The notes under the pieces were generated by a model, which saw nothing but the letters and a program-made list of their open reading frames with translations, had not been told where the DNA came from and did no database searches. A stretch of 11,651 nucleotides of DNA, taken from NCBI GenBank assembly GCA_009936765.1, contig JAACDL010000024.1, positions 1 to 11,651 of the forward strand. The letters run 5' to 3'. Position numbers and translations under genes: made by a program. Position 1 is the first letter of the stretch. The number at the start of each line of letters is the position of its first letter. Shown here piece by piece: positions 1-6,046 of the stretch. The DNA is from Methanobacteriota archaeon. Lineage in GTDB: Archaea; Thermoplasmatota; Poseidoniia; Poseidoniales; Poseidoniaceae.

Positions 1-30
1 GTTAGCCCCAGTTACTACAGCATTCTTCAT
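1..30 (-). CDS. Probable short-chain dehydrogenase/reductase, N-terminal fragment (cut by window edge)
   Basis: Reading the minus strand from an ATG at 30-28 gives ten codons, MKNAVVTGAN, before the window ends. This is the typical opening of a short-chain dehydrogenase/reductase: a first beta strand running into the TGxxxGxG nucleotide-binding turn, of which only TGAN is visible. It lies 38 bp downstream of the TraB-family stop codon on the same strand, so it could be the fourth gene of that operon or have its own promoter. Substrate and full length cannot be judged. Ten residues is thin evidence, but the match to the family's N-terminus is specific and a start so close to the first strand is normal. 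Confidence 0.55.
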   Translation of the reverse strand, partial: MKNAVVTGAN

Positions 31-42
31 AACTTGGGCTAA
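2..42. repeat. 13-bp inverted repeat (12 of 13 paired) over the start of the left-edge gene
   Basis: The left arm TTAGCCCCAGTTA (2-14) and right arm TAACTTGGGCTAA (30-42) pair at 12 of 13 positions, with a single C/T mismatch at 9/35 and a 15-base spacer. In minus-strand RNA this would be a strong hairpin whose loop and lower stem include the start codon at 30-28 and codons 5-10 of the dehydrogenase-like gene. It could be a start-occluding RNA structure, an operator, or a hairpin that ends the upstream TraB transcript. One arm is coding sequence, so chance is not excluded. Confidence 0.5.
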
Positions 43-51
43 TACCTATCC

Positions 52-61
52 AACATAAGGA
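52..61 (-). promoter_or_regulatory. Weak TATA-like box before the dehydrogenase-like gene
   Basis: Minus-strand TCCTTATGTT is centred about 27 bases before the ATG at 30-28, the spacing expected for a leaderless archaeal transcript. The match to a TTTATATA-type box is poor, and the gene could equally be read through from the TraB gene upstream. Confidence 0.22.
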
Positions 62-68
62 TTGAGGA

Positions 69-1223
69 TTAAAGTCCAGATGCAATTAATCCCATTGAGA
101 TCCACGCGCCAGCCATTGAACCTAGGTTCGTTAGCGCAGTAACTAGTAGTATTCTCCCAGCACGATTCGTCCAGAATAGTTTTGCTGAATCTAGTTTCAG
201 GAACTCAGTGAGGTCTTCTCCGGTCGGCTCCTTAACTTTCATCTGCGCATATCCTGCGAACCATCCAGCTGCTAGTGCAGGGTTTAGGGATGTAATTGGA
301 GATGCTATTGCCGCAACTAGGATTGCTATTGGGTGGCCACCTGCGAGCATACAGAATAATGCAGCACCGATGAAGTTACCAGCGAACCAGTAGATTCCAT
401 TCTCCTTAATTGAATCCAAATCCCCGTTGTAAGCAAACCATCCTAGCATTCCCAGGAGAACCAATGGGATACCATATGAAATGGTCTTCAAGAGTCTGCC
501 ACCTGTGGGTACTACAGATAGGCTAGCGATTCTAGATTCATCTTTTTCAATTCCGGCTGAAAGAAATTTTGAAACTCCGTCAAGGTGACCTGCTCCTAGT
601 ACAGCCAGTACTTTGCCTCGCCCTCTAACCTCTGATATCTTACGAGCAATGTATTCGTCCCTCTCATCAATTAGGACTTCTCCTGCCCCAGGTGATACTT
701 CTCGTAACTCTTCCATTAGCGAAGTAAGTAAGTCCTTGTCTGCTAGCATCTGTTCCAATTCTAATTCTTCTTCAGAATCATCATCTGCCATTAAAGCCCA
801 CATCAAACCTATCTTTTCTTTTAGGCCCATTTTGTTCCATGCTCTACGCAGAGTAGTCTGAATATCTCTGTCAACTAGGGCTACTTCTAGCCCTACTTCT
901 TCTGCAGCCTCAACAGCTGCAAGTAATTCTGCACCTGGTTGCTGCCCTTCATCCATACCCATTTTTCCTTGTTCAGCAGCAAGCAATGATTGCAGTAGCA
1001 CCATCGGTGCTTTGCCCTCTTTGATTACTTTCAGAAGCCCTTCTTTGTCTAGGCGGCGGTCTTGTGTGAGTGCATCATACCTGCTTTTGCATAGTTCAAC
1101 AGCAACAATGTCTGGTCCCCATTCTCTGATATTTTCTCTAACAGCCTCTACTGATGCTGTAGCTACGTGGGCAGTACCAAGTAGCCTCAAGTTTTCGTCT
1201 ACATCGATAATCGGTGCGCTCAT
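69..1223 (-). CDS. TraB/PrgY family membrane protein
   Basis: This 384-residue protein belongs to the TraB/PrgY (pheromone shutdown/TraB) family, whose fold is related to the ChaN/Tiki putative metallohydrolases. Conserved elements are visible: GTAHV at residues 16-20, an ELC..R segment at 43-48, DERDEYIA at 186-193 and GAGHLDGV at 210-217, with the conserved histidines at 19 and 213. An acidic stretch lies at about 147-158. The C-terminal third holds roughly four hydrophobic helices (about 251-265, 276-293, 298-325, 357-380), so the catalytic-like domain should be membrane tethered. The biochemical role of the archaeal members is not established. The ATG is preceded by GGGAGTGA with about 6 bases of spacing and overlaps the stop of the DHH gene as ATGA, which supports this start and translational coupling. 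Confidence 0.88.
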   Translation of the reverse strand: MSAPIIDVDENLRLLGTAHVATASVEAVRENIREWGPDIVAVELCKSRYDALTQDRRLDKEGLLKVIKEGKAPMVLLQSLLAAEQGKMGMDEGQQPGAELLAAVEAAEEVGLEVALVDRDIQTTLRRAWNKMGLKEKIGLMWALMADDDSEEELELEQMLADKDLLTSLMEELREVSPGAGEVLIDERDEYIARKISEVRGRGKVLAVLGAGHLDGVSKFLSAGIEKDESRIASLSVVPTGGRLLKTISYGIPLVLLGMLGWFAYNGDLDSIKENGIYWFAGNFIGAALFCMLAGGHPIAILVAAIASPITSLNPALAAGWFAGYAQMKVKEPTGEDLTEFLKLDSAKLFWTNRAGRILLVTALTNLGSMAGAWISMGLIASGL

Positions 1224-2584
1224 TCTTCTTCACTCCCAAATATAGATTTCAAAATTGATGTAATTGTCTTCATGGCATCTTCAGCATTTTCACAATCGAT
1301 GTCGGCAAATGGGATTTGACCACCTGCTAGTGATTTATGTCCGCCAGCACGACCCTTTTCAAATGTTTGAGAAAGAAGTTTGCCGATATGAATAGAATCA
1401 TTGGTTGAGCGTGCTGAAAGGATTACCTTTGACATTCTAACTCCGTAAGACATTACTACGTCCACATCCTCTGTTGGTAACAGGAAGTCTGCGACTTGAG
1501 AAAGGGCGTCCCTGTCTGCCATTTGTGATACTGGCGCAAGCATCAATCCATTCTCTAAAGTCGCATCACTCAGTGCTTGACGGAATATCGACAGCACTTC
1601 TTGAGAACGAGGTGGACTTTCAAAAGATCTCATCAAATCCCAATCCACCCAGGCTCCTAGCCATGATAGTGCTCGTAAATCAACAGCGTTGAATGATCTA
1701 GTGAATCCGAGTGTGTCAGTTCTTATTCCAAAAGCGAGGGCTGTAGCAACTTCACGATTCAATTTGATACCTGAGTTCATCAAAATCGAAGCCACGAGCG
1801 ACGATGTGGCTGCAAACTCAGAGCGAACTAATATCACATCACCCGCAGGTCTTGTTTCGCTTGTATGGTGGTCGATTACAATGTGTGGGACACAAGTTTC
1901 AGGAAGAATATTATTTGCCCCAGGGTTGCTGAAATCCACGCAGATTACTAGGTCAGATTCTTTCAGAAGGTCTTCAACTTCCCAATCGAGTATCAGTTTT
2001 CGGACATCTAAGTCTAGTAGTCTGACCATAGATCGGTTTTGCTGATGCTCAATCATGCCTCCATGTATGATAGTAACGTCTTTTTCTAGAGACTCACAAA
2101 GATGCTTCTTTGCCATTGCACTTGCTAATGCATCAGGGTCTGGGTTGTCGGGGCAAACACTGAGGAGTTTACTTTCGTTTTCGACATTAAGTCTGCGCAA
2201 TACTTCACTTGCTCCTTGTTTCCTGTCAATCGATCTTAATCTGTCTTGAATCGCAGATGTTGTCAAATCTTCAATAGAGATTCTTTCAGTTCCTTCTAAA
2301 TCCAATGTTGACAGAATCGGCGTATTTGGCCAATGGTTTCGTAATTCCTGTATGGGGTCGTCATCGCAAATAATCTCCTCTAAAAGCAAAATGGCGGTTG
2401 GAGTTACGTCAGGTAATGGCATTTCATGTAATTCCATTTCCGAAGGTAGGGCAACAATTTCTGCATCAGGCATGCCTACCATTTGTTCTGCAAGCCCGAT
2501 TATTCGAACTCGAGAGCGAGCTCCTATCCATTCTGCAAGTCTGATTGCAATAGGGTCGCTGCCGAAAATAAGGAACATATTCAT
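1220..2584 (-). CDS. DHH family phosphoesterase with N-terminal TrkA-N-like domain
   Basis: This 454-residue protein has a Rossmann-like N-terminal region (about 1-120, opening MFLIFGSDP), a DHH domain and a DHHA1 domain, an architecture common in euryarchaeal DHH proteins. Visible DHH motifs are DNPDPDALASA (146-156), CVDFSNPG (215-222), VIDHH (236-240) and GIRTDTLGF (286-294). The DHHA1 signature GRAGGHKSLAGG is at 411-422. Members of the superfamily cleave phosphodiester bonds in small nucleotides or single-stranded nucleic acid using Mn2+; the substrate here is unknown. The histidine that normally opens the first motif (HxNPDxD) is replaced by Pro145, which may alter metal binding. The first ATG overlaps the folP stop (ATGA), but a strong GGAGG sits only one base before it. 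The second ATG (residue 3, at 2578) has ideal spacing and may be the real start. Confidence 0.9.
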   Translation of the reverse strand: MNMFLIFGSDPIAIRLAEWIGARSRVRIIGLAEQMVGMPDAEIVALPSEMELHEMPLPDVTPTAILLLEEIICDDDPIQELRNHWPNTPILSTLDLEGTERISIEDLTTSAIQDRLRSIDRKQGASEVLRRLNVENESKLLSVCPDNPDPDALASAMAKKHLCESLEKDVTIIHGGMIEHQQNRSMVRLLDLDVRKLILDWEVEDLLKESDLVICVDFSNPGANNILPETCVPHIVIDHHTSETRPAGDVILVRSEFAATSSLVASILMNSGIKLNREVATALAFGIRTDTLGFTRSFNAVDLRALSWLGAWVDWDLMRSFESPPRSQEVLSIFRQALSDATLENGLMLAPVSQMADRDALSQVADFLLPTEDVDVVMSYGVRMSKVILSARSTNDSIHIGKLLSQTFEKGRAGGHKSLAGGQIPFADIDCENAEDAMKTITSILKSIFGSEEE

Positions 2585-3375
2585 TCCTCCAACCTTTCCA
2601 GCATAGAAAACAAGTCAACATGTTCTCTGACATCGTGAACTCGAATTATGTCAATGCCCTCATAGAAGGCTTTTGCTGCAACCGCTAAGCTACCTGAAAG
2701 CCGGTTGGCAGTATCTGTTTGATTGCAAATTTCGCCGATCATGGTCTTGCGTGAAACTCCCCACAATACCGAATATGGTTTCAAGTCTGAATTCGACTTG
2801 AGTAAGGCGATATTGTGTTCTATTTTTTTGCCGAAACCGATACCAGGATCTAAGTGGATTTTATCCATTGAATGTCCCATTTCAACTAACTCTCTAGCCT
2901 TACTTAGCAACATCGAATTAACTTCATCAACTACATCGGTATATTGTGGATCATCTTGCATGTTACCTGGTTCACCAAGCATATGCATAATACAAACATG
3001 ACATTCTGATTCTACGACCAAATCTTGCATGGCTTGATCTCTAAGCCCGCTGACATCGTTGACCATTTTAGCACCGGCTTCTAAGGCCAACCTTGCAACT
3101 TCTACATTTCTTGTATCAATAGATACATTGCAAAATTTAGAGACTTCTTTAACTAGAGGTATTGTGCGCCTAATCTCTTCTTCTATAGAGATTTTTTTAG
3201 CACCTGGTCTTGTCGATTCGCCACCGATATCAATCCAATCTGCTCCATTTTCAAACATCTCTTTGGCTCTCTCAAGGTCGCCCTTTCTAGATGCGACATG
3301 AAATGAATCGGGTGTTGAATTGATGATTCCCATTACTTGGGGTCGGCTCCAACTACCCCCCTCTGAGACTGCCAT
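2581..3375 (-). CDS. folP: Dihydropteroate synthase
   Basis: The enzyme condenses p-aminobenzoate (or a related aromatic amine) with 6-hydroxymethyl-dihydropterin diphosphate in folate-type cofactor synthesis. From the ATG at 3375 it is 264 residues, a normal length, and all family motifs are present in order: MGIINSTPDSF (15-25), GGESTRPGA (51-59), SIDTRN (85-90), NDVSG (106-110), HMLGEPGNMQ (131-140), DPGIGFGK (176-183), SRKTMIG (208-214) and RVHDV (245-249). The frame stays open up to a TTG at 3486, but those 37 residues precede the first strand of the barrel, resemble no family member, and run antisense into the divergent gene. I therefore start at the ATG. It is the promoter-proximal gene of the minus-strand operon and overlaps the DHH gene by ATGA. 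The motifs look intact, so it should be active. Confidence 0.93.
   Translation of the reverse strand: MAVSEGGSWSRPQVMGIINSTPDSFHVASRKGDLERAKEMFENGADWIDIGGESTRPGAKKISIEEEIRRTIPLVKEVSKFCNVSIDTRNVEVARLALEAGAKMVNDVSGLRDQAMQDLVVESECHVCIMHMLGEPGNMQDDPQYTDVVDEVNSMLLSKARELVEMGHSMDKIHLDPGIGFGKKIEHNIALLKSNSDLKPYSVLWGVSRKTMIGEICNQTDTANRLSGSLAVAAKAFYEGIDIIRVHDVREHVDLFSMLERLEE
2586..2590 (-). promoter_or_regulatory. Shine-Dalgarno site of the DHH gene, bearing on the start choice
   Basis: On the minus strand GGAGG is followed by AATGAATATG. It lies one base before the ATG at 2584 but seven bases before the in-frame ATG at 2578. Usual ribosome spacing therefore favours the second ATG, which would begin the protein MFLIFGSD two bases after the folP stop codon instead of overlapping it. 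Confidence 0.5.
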
Positions 3376-3384
3376 GTTGGAGCC

Positions 3385-3399
3385 CCTGCCCGCGGCAGG
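3385..3399. repeat. GC-rich inverted repeat in the divergent promoter region
   Basis: CCTGCC (3385-3390) and GGCAGG (3394-3399) are perfect inverted arms around a 3-base CGC spacer. The site is conspicuously GC-rich for an intergenic stretch and sits directly beside the shared TATA-like element, 10 bp from the folP start codon. It could be an operator or part of an extended promoter element. Function is not shown by the sequence. Confidence 0.35.
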
Positions 3400-3400
3400 C

Positions 3401-3410
3401 TTTATCAAAT
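3401..3410. promoter_or_regulatory. TATA-like element shared by the divergent folP operon and membrane-protein gene
   Basis: TTTATCAAAT is centred about 26 bp before the plus-strand ATG at 3431. Read on the other strand as ATTTGATAAA, it is about 30 bp before the folP ATG at 3375. Archaeal TATA boxes are centred roughly 26 bp before the transcription start, so this one element could drive leaderless or nearly leaderless transcripts in both directions. It is the only plausible box in the 55-bp gap. Confidence 0.45.
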
Positions 3411-3430
3411 GTGGAGTATCAGGTGTACCC

Positions 3431-4069
3431 ATGCCCGAAGATGACCAAATCCTCGATGTCATCAATGAAGACATAGTTGATGACAATTTACCGGTCCCAA
3501 CAGAGGATCAACTTGAGTCTGCTGAGAGGATAATCGTTAGACTGAATCCTCCTTCTCGGACAGCTATTGCTGAGATGATTCATACCAAGGCGAAAACAGT
3601 TGGAGGAATCTTTGCAGGTTATGCGGTTTTCTGGTGGCTAACAGCCTTACAGGTAAACGATGAGCCCGATTTCAAGTCAATTTTCTTTGGGCCAGACTTT
3701 TTGACAATCACAATACTTGCGCCAGTTCTAATATTCATGGGTTCTCTATTGTCTGACATCAGTCGAGAGCGTGGACAATTATTCCCTGGATTGGTTAGTG
3801 GGATTATGTTTGTACTTTCGATTCTATACACTTTTGAGCCTGCAATACTCGGTTTCATGGGCGATATCTCTACCAGTGATGCAATCTGGAAAACTGCGAG
3901 GTTAGCCATAATGAATACTACAGTTTTGTTCGCTGCAAAACTATTGATTGATGCATGGTTATTGGGATTCGTAAAGAAGTTAATGGAAAATTATCCTGAT
4001 TTGGAACTTTCAGGATCAAGTGTTGAATCAAATTTGGTTGGTGAACTCAGTTCTGAAACCGAGGCTTGA
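3431..4069 (+). CDS. Four-helix membrane protein of unknown function
   Basis: I do not recognise the family. From the ATG at 3431 the product is 212 residues. It has an acidic N-terminus (about 1-30), a basic amphipathic stretch, and four hydrophobic segments at roughly 56-75, 90-108, 118-143 and 157-182, then a polar acidic tail rich in Ser and Glu. There is no signal peptide, no catalytic motif and no cysteine cluster. The frame is open upstream to a TTG at 3320, but that extension lies antisense to the folP coding region and upstream of the TATA-like box, so I reject it. The gene is divergent from folP and 25 bp upstream of trm56 on the same strand, so it probably leads a transcript into trm56. 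Codon use resembles its neighbours. Confidence 0.78.
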   Translation: MPEDDQILDVINEDIVDDNLPVPTEDQLESAERIIVRLNPPSRTAIAEMIHTKAKTVGGIFAGYAVFWWLTALQVNDEPDFKSIFFGPDFLTITILAPVLIFMGSLLSDISRERGQLFPGLVSGIMFVLSILYTFEPAILGFMGDISTSDAIWKTARLAIMNTTVLFAAKLLIDAWLLGFVKKLMENYPDLELSGSSVESNLVGELSSETEA

Positions 4070-4094
4070 AACGGTAAACCACTTCGCATAAATC

Positions 4095-4634
4095 ATGAGC
4101 GAGCGACTTGACGTTCTACGTCTGGGTTATCGGAAAGGCCGAGACCCGCGTATAACCACGCATCTTGCATTAGTTTCCAGAGCACTTGGTGCTGACGGAT
4201 TTTTACTTGCTGGAGATAAAGATCAAGAAATGTTCGATAATCTAAATTCAGTTAGTGAGAGATTCGGAGGAAATCTCGATACGGAGCATGTTAGCGGACT
4301 CAGTCATCTGAAGAAGCATGTAGCCGATGGCGGTGTAGCTGTACATTTGACAATGTACGGAGAACCTTTCAGAAAGGCAATACCGAAGATACGCCGAGAT
4401 AAGCCAGTACTAATTGTCGTTGGAGGTGCTAAAGTTCCCGGTGATGTTTACAAATTTTGTCAGTACAATGTTGCGGTTGGCAACCAGCCCCATTCCGAAG
4501 TCGCTGCTCTTGCATTATTCATGGACGCTTGGTTTGGAGAATCTGGTAGTGAGCGGACATTCTCTGATGCTCGGCTTGTTATTGAAGGAATCAATGGCGG
4601 CAAGTTAGTTCACGATATTGACGATGAAGATTGA
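4095..4634 (+). CDS. trm56: tRNA (cytidine(56)-2'-O)-methyltransferase, aTrm56
   Basis: This archaeal SPOUT-class enzyme uses S-adenosylmethionine to 2'-O-methylate C56 in the T loop of tRNAs, stabilising the elbow between D and T arms. The 179-residue protein has the family N-terminus VLRLGYRKGRDPRITTH (7-23), the LTMYGE segment (85-90), and the knotted cofactor-binding region from LIVVGG (106-111) through KVPGDVY (113-119) to NVAVGNQPHSEVAALALF (125-142). Length is typical of the family. It begins with ATG 25 bp after the membrane-protein gene, with no clear Shine-Dalgarno or TATA box of its own, so it is probably cotranscribed. The family is nearly confined to archaea, making this one of the best lineage markers in the window. 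Confidence 0.93.
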   Translation: MSERLDVLRLGYRKGRDPRITTHLALVSRALGADGFLLAGDKDQEMFDNLNSVSERFGGNLDTEHVSGLSHLKKHVADGGVAVHLTMYGEPFRKAIPKIRRDKPVLIVVGGAKVPGDVYKFCQYNVAVGNQPHSEVAALALFMDAWFGESGSERTFSDARLVIEGINGGKLVHDIDDED

Positions 4635-4673
4635 TAGGTGAGAAGTCCCTTACTTGCCACCTACCTCTCACTT
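4635..4673 (+). terminator. Possible alternative hairpins after trm56 (terminator or carA leader)
   Basis: The 128-bp gap between trm56 and carA starts with two mutually exclusive stems. AGGTGAGA (4636-4643) can pair with TCTCACTT (4666-4673), one G-T wobble, 22-base loop. TAGGTG (4635-4640) can instead pair perfectly with CACCTA (4658-4663). No T-run follows, so a simple intrinsic terminator is unlikely. It may be a processing or 3'-end structure for trm56 mRNA. Confidence 0.25.
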
Positions 4674-4710
4674 AGTTACAATGGAGTTCCTCATTACCTG
4701 TAATAGTCAG

Positions 4711-4720
4711 TAAATTATAG
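4711..4720 (+). promoter_or_regulatory. Probable TATA box of carAB
   Basis: TAAATTATAG is the most TATA-like stretch in the gap before carA. A start about 26 bp downstream of its centre would fall near 4742, giving a leader of about 20 bases before the carA ATG at 4763. A second weaker AT stretch, TGATTATGAC (4731-4740), would fit a leaderless transcript instead. The 128-bp gap, the largest in the window, supports a separate promoter for carAB. Confidence 0.38.
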
Positions 4721-4749
4721 GCGTTGCCAATGATTATGACCCCTATTCC

Positions 4750-4773
4750 ATGAGCATTTCTGATGTCGGGTGA
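4750..4773 (+). other. Seven-codon mini-ORF overlapping the carA start
   Basis: ATG at 4750 opens MSISDVG and stops at TGA (4771-4773), out of frame with carA and across its ATG at 4763. If translated, ribosomes would finish 8 bases past the carA start, so it could modulate carA initiation. No Shine-Dalgarno precedes either start. A short ORF of this size can easily arise by chance. Confidence 0.2.
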
Positions 4774-6046
4774 GTGGTCTCAGAAAGGTGATACCTCTCT
4801 GGGCGACCGTGTTCTCTTATCCGATGCTACAGATGGGATTACATCTGGCTCTACAATTCCTCAAAATGCATCTGGAGAGGGTGTACTTTTGTTGGCAGAT
4901 GGGAGCCGCTTTACTGGCAAATTATTCGGTGCAAGAAGGTGGGGTGAAGGTGAACTTGTTTTCACTACTGGAATGACTGGTTACCAAGAGTCATTGACAG
5001 ACCCTTCTTTCGCTGGACAAGTGCTAACATTCACCTATCCTTTAATCGGAAATTACGGAATTCACCACGGAACTAGTGAATCCGCAGGTGTTTGGCCTCG
5101 TGGTGTCGTTGTAAGACATGCCATGAAGAATCCCGATCATCGAGATTCAATTGCTAGTATAGGCGATTTCCTAGCATTCCATGATGTGCCTGGTATCGAA
5201 GAAGTAGACACTAGGGCGATTACAAGAAGAGTCAGAGAACATGGATGTGTTCTGTGTGTATTTGGGCCACTAGAAGAAGAAGAACAATTGAAAAAACACC
5301 TAGATGGTTTACAATCACCCGAATTAGAAGATCTAGTTGACCAAGTTTCGATCAATGAACCGGTAATCGTAAACGAAGGAGCAAGGGATAATCTTGGTAA
5401 TCCTCTGCCACGAATTGCAGCTATTGATTGCGGAATAAAATACAATATTCTGAGAAGTTTATGTTGTCAGTTTGAAGTGGTGTGGTGTCCACCTAGTACC
5501 ACGTTCGAAGAAGCGCAGTCATACGGTATTGTTGCTTTATTTTGCTCGAATGGGCCAGGTGATCCAGCACATCCGGGCAAGGCTACGATGGCTCGCAATA
5601 CGCTTGCTGAAGCAGTGAAGGCTGATATTCCTGTGATGGGAATATGCCTTGGTCACCAATTGCTTGGATTGGCAAGTGGACTTCAAACTTACAAGATGAG
5701 ATATGGCCACCGTGGAGCAAACCAACCCTGTGTGGATTTAGAATCTGGAAGGGTATGGATTACAAGTCAAAACCATGGATTTGCAGTAGCAGACCCTGAT
5801 GCGGGAATGTTAGCAGCGCACCCTTCAGGTGCTTGCTCTCCTAGCGGAGAAAATCTACATGGCGCTCAACCTAAAGTTCGCTTCGTGAACGCAAATGATC
5901 GTACTGTTGAGGGATTAGATTTGATTGACAAGTCCGTATTCACAGTGCAATTCCACCCTGAAGCGGCACCTGGCCCGCATGATGCTTATCCGCTGTTTGC
6001 TAGATTCAGAGAAATGGTTGATTCACACTACGGGGGTGTCAACTAA
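4763..6046 (+). CDS. carA: Carbamoyl-phosphate synthase small (glutaminase) subunit
   Basis: The subunit hydrolyses glutamine and channels ammonia to CarB for carbamoyl phosphate synthesis. It is 427 residues. The N-terminal CPSase domain starts near residue 41 (VLLLADGSRFTGKLFGA) and includes FTTGMTGYQESLTDPSF (67-83). The class I glutamine amidotransferase domain (about 218-420) carries the nucleophile Cys295 in MGICLGHQ (292-299), NHGF at 337-340, and the catalytic His398 and Glu400 in VQFHPEAAPGPHD. All catalytic residues are therefore present. The first 40 residues, rich in Ser, Gly and Asp, precede the usual start of the family; I see no alternative in-frame ATG that would remove them. 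It joins carB through a TAATG overlap, so the two are translated as a coupled pair. It follows trm56 by 128 bp. Confidence 0.97.
   Translation: MSGEWSQKGDTSLGDRVLLSDATDGITSGSTIPQNASGEGVLLLADGSRFTGKLFGARRWGEGELVFTTGMTGYQESLTDPSFAGQVLTFTYPLIGNYGIHHGTSESAGVWPRGVVVRHAMKNPDHRDSIASIGDFLAFHDVPGIEEVDTRAITRRVREHGCVLCVFGPLEEEEQLKKHLDGLQSPELEDLVDQVSINEPVIVNEGARDNLGNPLPRIAAIDCGIKYNILRSLCCQFEVVWCPPSTTFEEAQSYGIVALFCSNGPGDPAHPGKATMARNTLAEAVKADIPVMGICLGHQLLGLASGLQTYKMRYGHRGANQPCVDLESGRVWITSQNHGFAVADPDAGMLAAHPSGACSPSGENLHGAQPKVRFVNANDRTVEGLDLIDKSVFTVQFHPEAAPGPHDAYPLFARFREMVDSHYGGVN

Noticed and set aside
1..68. tRNA or other small RNA at the left edge, suggested by the hairpin
   Set aside because: No T-loop GGTTCRA-type sequence or acceptor pairing; the minus strand instead reads as the start of a dehydrogenase-like gene.
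3320..3430. N-terminal extension of the membrane-protein frame from a TTG/ATG inside folP
   Set aside because: It is the antisense of folP codons and lies mostly upstream of the only promoter-like element; the ATG at 3431 is 26 bp past that box.
3376..3486. 37-residue N-terminal extension of folP from a TTG
   Set aside because: It lies before the conserved first strand, is antisense to the divergent gene, and starts upstream of the TATA-like element; the ATG at 3375 gives a normal-length enzyme.
3619..3909. 96-codon minus-strand frame within the membrane-protein gene
   Set aside because: Antisense shadow without promoter, ribosome site or recognisable content.
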